Made by a program: the position numbers and the translations under genes
Notes under the pieces: model-generated
Databases searched by the model: none
Told to the model about the DNA's origin: nothing
The model's input: the letters and a program-made list of their open reading frames with translations, nothing else
Shown: positions 32,511 through 44,240 of the stretch, piece after piece
Layout: every line of letters begins with the position of its first letter
How positions within the stretch are numbered: the stretch's first letter is position 1
Source of the DNA: Acanthosepion pharaonis
Taxonomy: Eukaryota; Mollusca; Cephalopoda; Sepiida; Sepiidae
Length of the DNA: 64,000 bases
Assembly (NCBI GenBank): GCA_903632075.3
Contig: CAHIKZ030004727.1
Location: forward strand, 311,001-375,000
Direction of reading: 5' to 3'

Positions 32511-33136
32511 GCACTGAATATTCCATCGGAACAATTCGATTGTTTTCAAATCAACTTTCCTGTCTTGACATTGCGTACTGAACATGTTTTTACTTCTCGT
32601 TTTTTTTTTTTTTTTTTGGTCACGCGCAACCACTTCCACATCAAAAGTGATGCGATTGTCGATCGATTCAGATCGAATGGCTGGAATATCGAACAAGCAC
32701 CCCGTTTGTTCTCGACTAATCACCGGCCATTGTTAAACTGATAGCTTCCATCGGTTGTCACATAATAGCCACGCGTTGAACCGACAAACAAATTGTGTGT
32801 TGGAAACGTCACATCTTTCCCGGCAATAGTGCAGAATGCAAAAGAGGCAAATACAATGAGAGAAAATGGACGCTTAATCGAAGATTCTGAATTAATAATA
32901 CCTTTTTAATAGGAGAATACTTTTTATGGTGACACGGAAGGATTCACTATGCATTCGTAGCCCAGATTTTACAAATATATGAGAGTAAAGAAAGACAATT
33001 AAACCATAGAATCGTTTGTATTTGCGTGCATGCACGCATATGTTGGAGCATTGCAAAATTTCGTGCCCGATTTTCATTGTGTTTAATTTTTCAATCGGAT
33101 GCTAACATTTACAATGATCTAATATAAATATCAGAA

Positions 33137-33137
<1 letters not shown>

Positions 33138-33219
<82 letters not shown>
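33138..33219. repeat. (CA)n-(TA)n microsatellite
   Basis: About 21 CA and 19 TA units, at the end of a minus-strand dispersed repeat. Confidence 0.97.
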
Positions 33220-33220
<1 letters not shown>

Positions 33221-33320
33221 AGATATGTCTCACTGAATAATTTAGACGATTTTCTACTTATTTTCAACCTAGAGATCCTGCCATATCCACGGACAAGCTT
33301 TTTGGTGACATTCAAGAAAG
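33220..33320 (-). repeat. Dispersed repeat, KLVREYE-type, inverted copy
   Basis: 'gagatatgtctcactgaata' and 'gacaagctttttggtg' are the reverse complement of words at 33600-33690. The minus frame reads KKLVRGYGRISRLKIS. Confidence 0.6.
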
Positions 33321-33399
33321 GGAAAAATTTGAAAAAAAAAAAAATCTCGACACCTCATAGCTTAATTGCCTCCCCTGAATCCTTACTCAGCTAATTGCA

Positions 33400-33794
<395 letters not shown>

Positions 33795-33799
33795 AAGGT

Positions 33800-34557
33800 G
33801 AGGGGAGGAAGAGAGACAGGGAGATAGATAAATAGATTGATAAAAAGAAGATTAAGATAAATAGATGATCAGATAGATAGATAGATAGATATTAGCAGAC
33901 TGGCATATAAACAGATTGAGATAGATTCATAGACAAACAGGTCGTCATAAAAGTGTAGATAATTCCAATATTTCAGCACGCTTTCCACTTTAACTTGAAA
34001 GAAACTTAGTTTTCAGACAGTTTTTGGAGATTCGACTCCCCCCTTTCCATTTCGTTTAATGTACTCAGGTTTATCCAATTCTGATCTCCCTGTCCTTTTC
34101 ACTTGACTGAATCCAAGTACCAAGGTACTTAGATTCGTCTACTTGCTTCATCTTATTTCCTTTTATGGTGATAATTTCAGCCTCTGGCTGATTTTATTAC
34201 ATTTCTTGTAATTTACTTGTAATCGCAATCTTTCTATTGCAACCTCTAGTCGTTAATACATACTAACGTGTCAAAAGTCACGGTGATGACTAGTAGCGTT
34301 TAGGATTCACTTTAGCAGGTGAAACCCTGCAAATCGACGTGGCACCGATTCCACATGTGGTGGTGTTGAGCCCAGGCCATATGATGGATGAACTCAAGTT
34401 GATGTTGTTATTATTTGTAGGTGCATGACCTATCTAGCATGTCTTCGGTGAACACCAATTGTCGGAAGTTTACAAAACTACACAACGACATTAGGCTCGA
34501 TGACAGGGTACATGCGGGAATATGCATACTACTAACACATGGACATTTAATATGTCA

Positions 34558-34560
<3 letters not shown>
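33800..34560. other. Unassigned, no gene seen
   Basis: A GATA run sits at 33862-33890. The rest is mixed sequence. 'cgacgtggcaccgattcc' and neighbours around 34330-34400 look SINE-tail-like but match nothing else in the window. Confidence 0.4.

Positions 34561-34620
<60 letters not shown>
34561..34620. repeat. (TA)n microsatellite
   Basis: Thirty TA units abutting the left arm of the hairpin. Confidence 0.97.
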
Positions 34621-34625
<5 letters not shown>

Positions 34626-34806
34626 AAAATATATACGGAAAAAACAAAACAAAAATCCTTATATACGATTATGTTGTTTTAATGTTAATATGTCAACGTC
34701 TGACGTTTCGGTCTAATAAATCAGACGTTTACATATTAACATTAAAACAGCATAATCGTATGTAAGGATTTTTGTTTTGTTTTTTCCGTATATATTTTTT
34801 TTCATA
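34619..34806. repeat. Near-perfect 85-bp inverted repeat
   Basis: Left arm 34619-34703 and right arm 34721-34806 are reverse complements with three substitutions and one A-run indel by eye; the spacer is 17 bases, 'cgtttcggtctaataaa'. The outer right arm continues as the dispersed repeat of 4990-5090. 'cgtttcgg' is the complement of the CCGAAACG motif found at 4966-4973 and 54096-54103. Confidence 0.9.
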
Positions 34807-34984
34807 CTGTCGGATCTATATCGATATATTTGCTTACATATAAATATATATATATAAATATAATTATTTATTTAAAAATATGATCTCATGTCTCAAAACA
34901 AGAGCCGAAAACTTCAATATTATTATTGGAATTAAATTGAATTAAAGTACCAAGCTCTGTTCCATCTTCAAACTAAATTTTTTT

Positions 34985-35215
34985 TTGGGAATCAAGACAG
35001 GACAGACTGGGTTCTATAGCCTTGGATGTCAACTGGTCTAGGAGAAGGACAACTCTGAATTCAAAACCTGCGGAAGGTCGTTTGGGGACCTTGTGGCACT
35101 CGGTGCACCAGGTCTCTGTATTCGTCCCTTCAAAAAGTGTGAATGGTCCTGCACGAAACCTTCACCACTATAATCAAATCTCATGTGCCGGTGTTGGGCT
35201 GTCGGTTTCCTGGGA
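34985..35215 (+). repeat. SINE tail copy
   Basis: 'aggacagactgggttctata', 'gccttggatgtcaactggtct', then 'ctcggtgcaccaggtctctg'. The first part is the tail of the composite SINE. The head is missing. Confidence 0.55.
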
Positions 35216-35256
35216 ACTGATCTGCTTGACCCTCATACGTCGAATTCGACGGGAGA

Positions 35257-35322
<66 letters not shown>
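35257..35322. repeat. (TA)n microsatellite
   Basis: About 32 TA units. Further TA blocks lie at 35435-35468 and 35478-35495. Confidence 0.97.
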
Positions 35323-35330
<8 letters not shown>

Positions 35331-35431
35331 CGAAAATACATAAACATGTTATAAAATCACTACAAAAATAGTCATTAGTAGTATTTTTTGGTTATTAGAA
35401 TTTATTCTTATACACCAATCCTATACTTCCC

Positions 35432-35472
<41 letters not shown>

Positions 35473-35519
35473 AATATATTATATATATATATATTTTTAT
35501 ATAGTTTATATATACCAAA

Positions 35520-35865
35520 CTAAGACTTTGGAAAACTTAAGGGTGAATACAAGAAATTCTCTTCCATACCACAAGAGTTCCTGTTGAAATCAGTTGACAC
35601 GATTCCTGGGCGGCTCAAGAATCTGGTGGCGAAATCTGTTGCTCATATAGAATTTTAAATAAAACCTCGTTCTATACGCCTTACTCTCGTCTCCTTTTTC
35701 TTGTAAAAAGTTCTAGTTAATAAATAAATTATAAGTATTTTAGAATGTATGTTCAGTTAAACAAAAAAATAATAAAATAAAATAAAAACTCGTAGATAAT
35801 GTCTAAGAGATCACTCGAAATCATCTACAGATTATTTGAATAGTTTTTTTCACACACGATGCACA
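35520..35865. other. Unassigned, no gene seen
   Basis: AT-rich with no recognisable frame or repeat. Confidence 0.4.
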
Positions 35866-35867
35866 GT

Positions 35868-36130
35868 GGATAGAACGAAGTGGATAGCGGCTCGGATTGA
35901 GGAATCGGAGAGCCGAGTTCGAAATCAAGTCGAATCCATTACATTCACTTACGTGCTAATGCCCTTGGGAAAGGTAGATAGCAGGACAGACTGGTTTCTA
36001 TAGCCTTGGATGGCAACTGGTCTACTTCAGAAAGAAATGGTAACTTAATGCGGGAAAAAATCTGCCTCGTCAGTCATGTATAGAAAGCTACATGATCGCC
36101 TAAGCGTGTATCACGCATGGAACTTAACTG
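35868..36130 (+). repeat. SINE with tRNA-like head, copy
   Basis: Head: 'gaagtggatagcggctcgg', 'gaggaatcggagagccga', box-B-like 'gagttcgaaatcaag'. Tail: 'ggacagactggtttctatag', 'ggcaactggtctac', 'ctgcctcgtcagtcatgta', 'gatcgcctaagcgtgtatca'. Same order at 36781 and inverted at 48980. The head resembles an arginine-type tRNA start (TAATGGATAACGG in sister copies). Confidence 0.75.
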
Positions 36131-36229
36131 ACTAGAGCAGATAGCTTCACCTATCTTCCGGTTCACACTCTTCCCCGGTCTTTTCAACGGGAGTAGAAGT
36201 TTATCCCTTGATTCCTATTGGGATTGTGT

Positions 36230-36415
36230 TTCTGGTTCCTTCTAAATTTTACTTCAACTCTATCCTTTAAACGTCTCTGTCTATACTCTGAAATTTAAAC
36301 TATTAATGTGTTTCCTGTTCATTCTAAAGTCTTTTCCTCCTCTTTCACTTCCACTAGTCCCTTCGTGTCTTAGTGCCGTCATTGCCTTGCTTGGGGTGAA
36401 TTGATAAAAAAAAAA
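36230..36415 (+). pseudogene. EN-RT LINE copy G, extreme 3' end
   Basis: Carries the cleanest family terminus: 'tgtcttagtgccgtcattgc', 'cttgcttggggtgaattgat' and an A10 tail ending 36415. Nearly no coding sequence is left. Confidence 0.7.
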
Positions 36416-36780
36416 CGGGCATTACACTTGGGAATTGCCGGTAGATTCTCAGTGTTGATTACCTTCAAGGTTCCTTTCCGCATTTTCTGTCTGGATTTAC
36501 TGAAGTGATGAGGACTGATCATTTAGACATTCCATACCCGATCCCAAATGAATCTTTTAACAGAAAACAGCCTTCTTGTTTTCCCTCCAGTAGCTAATGT
36601 ACCGAGGAAGAAGTGGGGCTATGCCGATGATATAGGCATTCATTGTTAGGACAAGAATGATCTTGAGCAAAAATCAGTATCTTCTACTAATTTTCCCAAG
36701 AAATAGAACTGGAATTGGAATGAAAGCGTTTGATGCCTCGTACCCTGAGTAAAAAATTCAAAATTTTGAATTAGTAGAGA

Positions 36781-37070
36781 GCGAGCCCGGTGGAGTAATG
36801 GATAACGGCTCGAACTGAGGAATCGGAGAGCAGAGTTCGAATTTCGGTCGAATCCATTACATTAACTTACGTGCTTATACCCTTTGGTAAGGTATGAATC
36901 TTCTTTTTCTCTTCCCCCGAGCTATGGGTAAATAGCAGGACAGACCGGGGTACTATAGCCTTGGCAACTGGTCTACCGCAGAAAGAAATCTGCCTGGTCA
37001 ATCATATATCGAAAAATGGATGATCGCCTAAACGTGTATCACGCATGGCACATAACTGACTGACAAATAC
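36781..37070 (+). repeat. SINE with tRNA-like head, copy
   Basis: Head 'gcccggtggagtaatggata' with box B 'gagttcgaatttcgg'. Tail as at 35868, including 'gatcgcctaaacgtgtatca'. This copy has the most tRNA-like head in the window. Confidence 0.8.
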
Positions 37071-37129
37071 TAGTCACTTCAAATGTTTCATGTATGGATC
37101 ATTTACAAGAGATTTATGGAAGAAGATCA

Positions 37130-37680
37130 GGAAACTGAACATAGAACAAACTCTGCTAGGAGCAGTCTTGCCCAACATTGTAAGCTGCTATAAAACATTA
37201 GAATAAGCAAGTGAGTCATTTTCTCAAATTATCTCACCAGATCGAAACTTTCATATGCATGCTATGGATGGCGCCAGGCTCGTTCAGAAATATCTAAACT
37301 GTCGGCTGTGTAGAAGCAATTTCTTAGATCGATGGTTAAAATTGGCTTTTAGCCTATGGGCCTTGGCGAAGACAACCTTTCTTCGAACCTTGTGAACTGG
37401 TGCTATAGAATCAGAAACAAACAACCGTGCCAATTAACAGAAATATCATTTGAGGAATTTCAACAGCAACAACTAAAATGGATAACGCATTTAACTTGAA
37501 GAAAATAATCAAGATGTTGCCATTCCACATTACTTCAAACAAAAAGTTAGGAAGTAACCCCCCACCACCACCAATACTCAAAAGAACGATAACAGCTACT
37601 CGAGTTGACAAACCTATTTTCCTGAAAAATGTTTTAAGAGAAAGATTTTTTAAATTTTAATCGGCAGCAGCATTGACTGT
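37130..37680 (+). pseudogene. LINE C-terminus (RSEISKL / FQQQQLKW family)
   Basis: Plus-strand words in order: RLSY-like, RSEISKLSAV, LVNWCYRIRNKQ, ISFEEFQQQQLKWITHLT, then ILKRTITATRVDKPIFLKN. The same order is partly repeated at 40240-40430 (WSYKIANK, LQQQKWVAHLIK) and 58060-58170. Frames shift at least twice. A second LINE family, separate from the dominant one; name not known to me. Confidence 0.6.
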
Positions 37681-37689
37681 TCGATCAAT

Positions 37690-38220
37690 GAATGCCGAAT
37701 GTTTCCTTAAAAGGAGATGACTAATCTTATCATTACCATTAACATATGTATATTACAGCGTTTCATTTGATAGTCTGGTTTCATTTCCAACACTGGTGAT
37801 AATATCTGAAGAAGTTTCTCTAGATTTTTAATACTTTGTTGAATTTTTGTTTGTATGTAATTTTTGATAAAATTAATCTGGTATAGACAGTGGTAACTTG
37901 AAAAGAGCTTTTTTCAACTCGTCAGGCGTTGAATTTCTTCACCGTCTTAAATGTTAAATTCAAGTTAATCATGGAGCATAAATCCTGATATATGTAGCTT
38001 GAATTACCCAAATGTAATGAAAAGAAAACCGCTTTATCGAGTAGTTAAGAGTACTTTGTCCCCAAAGATCACATCCTGAAATCGTGTATCCATTTACACA
38101 GCTGAAGGCCATGATAGTGGGACTTCATTTGAGTGTTATTTGAAAAACTAATGACCAAAAATGAATTATTACAACAACATCTACATTTAAGCTGCTCTAT
38201 CGTCGCTTTCAAGTCTTGTA
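37690..38220. other. Unassigned, no gene seen
   Basis: No motif on either strand and no recurrence elsewhere in the window. Confidence 0.4.
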
Positions 38221-38224
38221 AGCT

Positions 38225-38450
38225 TTTGTAACCTAGAAAAGGTTACTGAATGAGGAATAACAAAAACGGAGGTTGGAAATGAAATGGTAATCTTTATAAC
38301 ATCAACAAAATACAATACTCGCCAGCGGCGTGAAGTAGGTAAACCACTGCTAGTGGTGGACTACTAAGACAGAATATTATTAACACTTACCATAGTGTCC
38401 AACGTATTTATGAGGATTGGGAATACCCATTGGTGTTCATAGGTATGGTA
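38225..38450. mobile_element. LTR-like or MITE-like element, copy 3
   Basis: Closest relative of 30462-30655. It has about 38 extra bases in the middle ('ctgctagtggtggactacta' onward), beside 'aaaccac', with 'agtgg' words partly repeated, so the shorter copy may be a deletion. The left end TTTTGTAACCTAG has lost the TG start. The right end ATAACAAAAG pairs loosely with it. Confidence 0.6.
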
Positions 38451-38454
38451 TATA

Positions 38455-38925
38455 ACAAAAGGTTTCAAAATCGTTTAAGGTTTCGTGAAAGTAGAATTAT
38501 TTTCCACTTTGCAGCCTCTTTCCCCGCAATCGCAACATTACAAAGCTGTTGCTACTTTGCTGCTATATCTTTAGTTTCATCAGTTCAGACATTTACCACG
38601 CGGATACGCTATGGTATTTCCACAGAGTTAAAGCGCCCGTATTTCGACCGTGTTTCAAATGTTAGAAGGAAGCTCCACTCTGACATCTTTTGCCGAATAA
38701 CTACTATTTCGCGGATCAGACACCCACTTCCTCCTTGAACAATTCAATCTTAACCGCCACCATGCCATCGTTCAGTGGCCATCTTTCCATCAACTTCTTT
38801 TCACTTTCTACCATCTTCTCTTCTATATCACACACCTCATTCAGCATTACCATATTTTGGCTAGTAACCCTCTACCTTGAAGGGCGTTTGAGCCTTGTGT
38901 TGAGTGAATTTTTTTAAATAAATGT
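38455..38925 (+). pseudogene. LINE C-terminus, AELWN-type family
   Basis: A frame gives KLHSDIFCRITT and then, after a shift, NNYYFAD, comparable to DVFPDYYNFN at 25700. The closing 'accctctaccttgaagggcg' and 'gagccttgtgt' match the end of that copy. Confidence 0.45.
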
Positions 38926-39235
38926 ATGACGGCGTTTGATTTATTTTTCTTGTTGTTGTCTAATCCGAAAAATCGGGTACAAACGAGAATTCATCATTGA
39001 TATTCGATGTCAGCTGCGTAAAAAAGAAATATTCATGACAACGAAGATACAAGACCTAATATTCCGTAAAATAGTGAAAAAGAACTCTGACCAAAGATAA
39101 CAATAGATTACTCACTATTAATCTCGGGGTAGACGCCCAACTCATAGGAGAGAAAATCACAATGACTTGCACAGACAATCTTTCGCTGAAAATTGGTCAA
39201 CTGATGGTTAACTACTCAGTAAAATAATTACCTCA

Positions 39236-39695
39236 ATTAAACAAAGAAAAGAAAAAAGGAAAGAAAAAAAGAAAAGAAAAAGCAAAGAAAAAAGAAAAAG
39301 AAAAGAAAGAAAAAAGAAAGGAAAAGGACAAAAGGAAAGAAAAAAATAAAGGAAAGGTAAAAAAAAGAAAGAAAAAAGGAAAGAAAAAAGGAAGGAAAAA
39401 AGAAAGAAAAATTAAAGAAAAGTAGAGAAAAAAGTAAAGACAAAAGAATGAAAAAAGAACGAAAACCGGAAAGAAAAAGGACAAAAGGAAAGAAAAAAAA
39501 GGAAGGAAGAAAGGAAAGAAAAAGGGAAAAATAGTAAAGAAAAACATAAAAAAGAAGAAAGAAAAAGGAGAAAAAAAAAGGAAAGAAAAAGAAAAGAATA
39601 GGCATAAAAAAGGAACAAAAAAGGAAAGAAAAAAGGAACGAAAAAGGAAAGAAACAAGATGCAAGAAAAAAAAAGAAAGAAAAAAAGGAAATAAA
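39236..39695. repeat. Polypurine tract, (GAAAAA)n-like
   Basis: About 460 bases of A and G with only a handful of pyrimidines, in degenerate GAAAAAGGAAA units. The Phe/Ser-rich minus frames (up to 167 codons) are shadows of it. Confidence 0.95.
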
Positions 39696-40239
39696 GATGT
39701 AGTCGATTGAAGCATCCTTGGACTTTTGTCATTCATATCTGTCTACGCATGCGCGTAATAAACGCTTGGTTGCGTTCAGGCAACAATTAAATTTACTTTA
39801 CTGTATCATCTTGCAGTAACACAGTGCAATTTCGGATTTTTCTAAGATCTTTCCTGATTTGATATTTCCAAGCGGAAACGATAGACAATTCGGTTGAACA
39901 GTAGAGGAACGGTCGGATCAGTAGATTCTGGGTTTTCGTTCAATATCGATGACAAAGTGTTTTCCTATCTCAATGATTAAAATGGCTTCTAATACTAAAT
40001 CCTTCATTAGGTCCTATAGACTAATGCCACAAAATTACAAACAAAAGGCTTTTCATCAAGTAACAAAAACATCGCAGTCAAACGTAGCAGTATCAAAAAT
40101 TGTGAGTACAGAATAATAATAACATGAAAACGTTGAATTTCCACAATATGTTAAATAAGTTGCTTGGAAGGAAACTCCCATTAGTCGTAGAAATAATAAA
40201 ATTACTGGATTTAGAAATTTCCTGGAAAATGATTTAAAG

Positions 40240-40430
40240 AATAAAATATGTAAGTTTCAACCGACAGAAACACTAATTCTTCATCAGACTTTATAGACTG
40301 GAGCTACAAAATCGCAAACAAATGTTCTCCTGAAAGACAAATGAAAAACATACCTTAACACCTCCAACAGCAAAAATGGGTAGCCCATTTAATTAAAAGT
40401 AAAAATAATAATAGTGAACTTTCCAAGCAC
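40240..40430 (+). pseudogene. LINE C-terminus fragment (QQQKW family)
   Basis: Reads SSSDFIDWSYKIANK, then HLQQQKWVAHLIKSKNNNS, corresponding to LVNWCYRIRNK...QQQQLKWITHL at 37400-37500. Short and frameshifted. Confidence 0.55.
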
Positions 40431-40439
40431 AAAATATTT

Positions 40440-40612
40440 GGTTGTTTGTTTGGTTGGTTCATTGTGTTTAGCAGCGTATCAACACCTCTATGGGTTATTC
40501 AATGCCGAAATCTACATATTTTGTACGTCATTTTATGCTTTCAACTACAGATGTGTTGTACTTAATTTTATACTTTCGGGGTAAAATTATGCTTATTTTA
40601 CATACATATTTT
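40440..40612 (+). repeat. Dispersed repeat TTGATTTTGYTT, copy 2
   Basis: 'agcgtatcaacacctctatg', 'ggttattcaatgccgaaat', 'caactacagatgtgttgtac' match the copies at 25093 and 46905. A further piece of the same repeat, 'caggtgctaccaccccaggt', lies at 41094-41185 and corresponds to 47186-47260. Confidence 0.65.
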
Positions 40613-41185
40613 TTTTTTGTAATCGTCACACTTCAATCTAAAATAATAAAGTCTTTAATTACCAAACGCAATTAGAATGCTTTAGCAACAAAGAAGTAAA
40701 GAGTCAACGGAAAGATTATTGATTACTTATCAGTTAATACACAACTGCGTAGAGCTGCTAAGAAAAATACTAATTCGTCTTGAAATACGTGACATTCGAC
40801 TTTAACGTCCGGGTTAACATAATAGTCAACACTTAATTGTAACCACTCCCGTTAGTGGCATGGTATCTCTATTCATAGTAAATGACGGTCGACATTTTCA
40901 TTGTCTAGAGATTCACGTTCAAACTCTAGTGTCAGCAGTGACACTTTTCATTCATATATGACAATTTCGTAGATGATAAATTGTATATATTTTTATATTT
41001 TCGGAATGTTGCATTGATTGTCATTTTGCTATAAAAATATATTATTTTTTTTTTTTTTTTTTTGCTTTAGCACGCACTAGTGAAATAACTGAACAGGTGC
41101 TACCACCCCAGGTCAGGATGGATCTGGAAACACAAGCAATTAAGAGGTGGTTCCACGCTCCTCAAAACCTCCTGATCAGAGGCCT

Positions 41186-42715
41186 TGCTGTTGGACGTAG
41201 TTTATCGTCTTACCCAGGACGCTGGTGTAGTTTATCATCATACCCAGGACGGGAAAATAAGAGTGGTAATTATAGTAAATTGAATATTTATTAGTAGTTT
41301 TCTAACATTCAACAAGCATCTTTGTAAGTAAAACTATAAAGCCAAAGCACTTAAAATTCAATAAAATATTAGAATGTTTAAAATATCTTAAAGATTACTC
41401 GGTAGTTATTAAAAAAATGATATTAAAAAGCGTTTATGCTGAATTCCTCATGTAATTCCATTACAGTTATCTGCCCTTACATAAATTGCCCAAACATCAG
41501 GTTGTTGATAACTGTGTCAACACCTTTTAAAAACATCCACCGTTGTGCTAAAACTAAAACTAAGTAAAATTTATTTCAATTCAATTTAATTAAAGTTTAA
41601 ATCAGCTAATTTTTCAGAAAAATATATTTTATTTTTGAAAGATTCTTTAATATAGTGAATTATGTTGTGTTGACAGATTTGTTAATATGGAATTTAAATT
41701 TGGCTCGAAATACTGCAACTTATTTTGTTTATTGGAAATATTAAATTTAATCTATTAGCTTGGAATTAAAAAAAGCTTCAAGAAAGATATTTCATTTTCA
41801 AAATGCATTTTAAATCTTAGGTATTAATTCTCTTTTTTTTGTGTGTGTGTCTGTATGTCTTTCGCTCTTTTTCTCTGTATCTATCTGCTTCTTTTTCTCT
41901 TTTTCTGTCTGTCTGTCTGTCCCTCACTCTTTCCAAATTCTGATGTTTAGCCATTTGCTCTGTAGAAGTATTTCTCAATTTTTTTCTTCTCCAGTACGCA
42001 CTTGTAGAATAGCGAAAACTCTAGGGTGCAATTTACATCTTAATAAGAGAAATTAGTCATAAAATTTGAAAACAGGAAAATAATATAGAAGTCTCCTGAA
42101 ATGCATATTTATTTTAAAGACATTACATTGTATATTTAAGTAAGCTTGTGTGAAATCTGAGCTGGATGTTTTTTTGGCAAAGAAAAAACATTACCTTTAA
42201 TGGTTGTCATGTTTGGTTTAGCATTCCCAAAGAGGATTAGCGCTACAGTTTTCATTTAAAGAGATTTATGAAGAATCTGATACTTTTTTTTAGAGAGGTT
42301 GATAATGACTGATTTAAAACCCTTGAGGGAGGCAACAGAAAAAGGATTATACACTCCTTAAAGATTAAGGAATTTAGAAGCTAGATTAAAATATCAAATG
42401 ACAAAGATTTGACTTAGACATAGATGCCAATATAATTGGTGTCTCTAGCTTTTTCAAAATAAAGATTTTTAAATATAAAATAATTCATAATATACAAAAT
42501 CTAAAAAAAAATAAGTATTGACAGTAAGCCTAATAAAACGTATTGTATATCAGTAGGCCTTTTGACCAGATGAGAAAGATGTTAAAAATTGGAATTTTTG
42601 GACCCTTTTGCTTTTTCTCCAGGGGAATTTTTTTTTTCCGCATGAGTTTTATTACTGAAGAGATCTGATAGTTTTGGTTTAGTTGTTTGTCACAATTAAC
42701 GTTGTAGAGGGTTTG
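41186..42715. other. AT-rich DNA without genes
   Basis: No coding frame with a recognisable motif. A direct repeat 'gtagtttatc.tc.taccca' of about 27 bases occurs at 41197 and 41227. A pyrimidine-rich stretch lies at 41830-41935. Confidence 0.45.
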
Positions 42716-42850
42716 TAGAAGACTAGATAGTGTAATGGTTAACAAGTTTGTCTCGATAGAACAATTACGACTGAGTAGTGAGTTCGATCCTCACTGGGTG
42801 GCCCATATTTTCGGCCTTGTGCTACATCTAATCTCTGCTTCGAAAATAAC
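42716..42850 (+). repeat. tRNA-derived SINE (family 2), copy 2
   Basis: 'gtgtaatggttaacaagttt', then T arm 'gtgagttcgatcctcac' (stem GTGAG/CTCAC), then 'ggccttgtgctacatctaat'. Good polymerase III boxes A and B are visible. Confidence 0.8.
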
Positions 42851-42990
42851 TATATTTGAACCCCTCCCCGATTCTTCTGGGGTGGGGGTGGGCAGAGGAG
42901 TAGAAAGGATTTTCCCCCGTCAGGATGGATAGTGCAGATATAGTAGCTGTTCTCTTCTACTTTGCGTTCTTCTCCCACGTGACGTAGCGG

Positions 42991-43290
42991 GGGTATGACC
43001 ACCTATGACTAGCTTAGACGAGCTATGACCAGCTAAGACCAGCTTAGACGAGCTATGACCAGCTAAGACCAACTTAAACGAGCTATGACCAGCTAAGACC
43101 AGCTTAGACGAGCTATGACCAGCTAAGACCAACTTAAACGAGCTATGACCAGCTAAGACCAGCTTAGACGAGCTATGACCAGCTAAGACCAGCTTAAACG
43201 AGCTATGACCAGCTAAGACCAGCTTAGACGAGCTATGACTAGCTAAGACCAGCTTAGACGAGCTATGACCAGCTAAGACCAGCTTAGACA
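42991..43290. repeat. 30-bp minisatellite, 10 units
   Basis: Ten units of three related decamers: AGCTATGACC, AGCTAAGACC, AGCTTAGACG. Units 3, 5 and 7 carry the TTAAACG variant, giving a 60-bp higher-order pattern. CTAAG/CTTAG within each unit can form a small hairpin. The period is a multiple of three, so the minus strand stays open for 123 codons (42920-43291) as SKLVLAGHSS repeats. Coding is not supported by any flanking signal. Confidence 0.95.
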
Positions 43291-43798
43291 ACCTCAGACT
43301 AGCGGTCCGAGTGGAAACACTAGGTTCCCTACGTTAAAAACCGACTTTGTGTCACAACCTTAATCAATTTGGGGGGGGGTAAATCTCGGGTGTTTAGAAG
43401 ACTTTGTGTATGTGTGTGTGTGTATGTGTGTGTGTGTGTATGTGTGTGCGTGCTTGCGTGTGTGTTATTCTGACCATACTGATCACCGTCCACATCATAC
43501 TTATCACTAATTACTGCTATCTACTAAACGTAGGGGATCGCAAGGTCAGATGTGAATTAGAGTGTGGCGGATTGTATTAAACCAACCTTCTAAGTAAAGA
43601 ACATCTGACTGTGTGTCTTGGATATCAGCATTCAGAAGCCCGATTTATACCTGAGCATGGCCACAGACCACTGGCACCAATAAAAAAACTTTGTCGATGT
43701 GTTAGTCATGAGACAAGCTCTAAATAACTAAGAGGTAACAACCTCGTTTTGAATGTACTTTAAAACCTCGTTTTCAATCTACTTCAGCTTTCAGTCTG

Positions 43799-43950
43799 GT
43801 CATAGTCTAATAGTTGGCAAGCTGATCTCGGGGACCATTGTCTTACGGTCATATCAGGTTGAAACACCGCTTCTCGTACGGCCACCTAAGTTAAGCAACG
43901 TTGAACCTGGTTTGTACTTAGATGGGTGACCGCGAATAGCAGCTGATGTA
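43799..43950 (+). pseudogene. 5S rRNA-derived sequence with leader, copy 1
   Basis: Leader 'tagtctaatagttggcaagc' precedes a 5S-like body: 'cttacggtcatatcaggttg', 'aagttaagcaacgttgaacc', 'tagatgggtgaccgc'. The 3' part is disturbed (GAATAGCAG for GGAATACCAG). The leader is shared with 44905, so it belongs to the mobile unit. Confidence 0.75.
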
Positions 43951-43964
43951 AGCTGGGATGTGCA

Positions 43965-44240
43965 GTTGATGTAATGGGTATAACATTGAAACACCTGTTC
44001 TCGTCCGGTTACCGAAGTTAAGCAACGTTGAGCCTGGTTAGTACATAGATGGGTGACCACTTGGGAATACCAGGTGCTGTAACTATGGATGTTCGGGTGG
44101 TGCCATGGATAACGGTTCGGAATTGTTAATCTGAGAGTCGAGTTCCAATTCCAGTCGAATTCGCTATATATTTGCTTACATGCAAATACCTTTGGGAGAC
44201 GGATGAATCCACCTCTTTCCCCCGCCAGTTATGGGTTAAT
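43965..44240 (+). repeat. Composite 5S/tRNA-like SINE, copy 3
   Basis: 5S body 43975-44085 with box A 'aagttaagcaacg', intermediate element 'tacatagatggg' and box C 'tgggtgaccacttgggaata'. Immediately after come 'gttcgggtggtgccatggat', 'gagttccaattccag' and the SINE tail 'agacggatgaatccacct'. This copy shows the whole 5S-to-tRNA-like junction most clearly. Confidence 0.8.

Noticed and set aside
39233..39736. 167-codon minus frame, Phe/Ser-rich
   Set aside because: Same explanation: translation of the GAAAAA-type tract.
42991..43290. CRISPR array
   Set aside because: Units are directly adjacent with no unique spacers, and the sequence is a eukaryotic genome.
42920..43291. Secreted or antimicrobial-like repeat protein SKLVLAGHSS
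   Set aside because: Openness follows from the 30-bp period; no signal peptide, promoter or splice site is evident. Kept only as a repeat and a finding.
43965..44090. Functional 5S rRNA gene
   Set aside because: The 5' stem is degraded, a second copy has lost box A, and all carry extra mobile sequence; no T-run terminator at the right distance.
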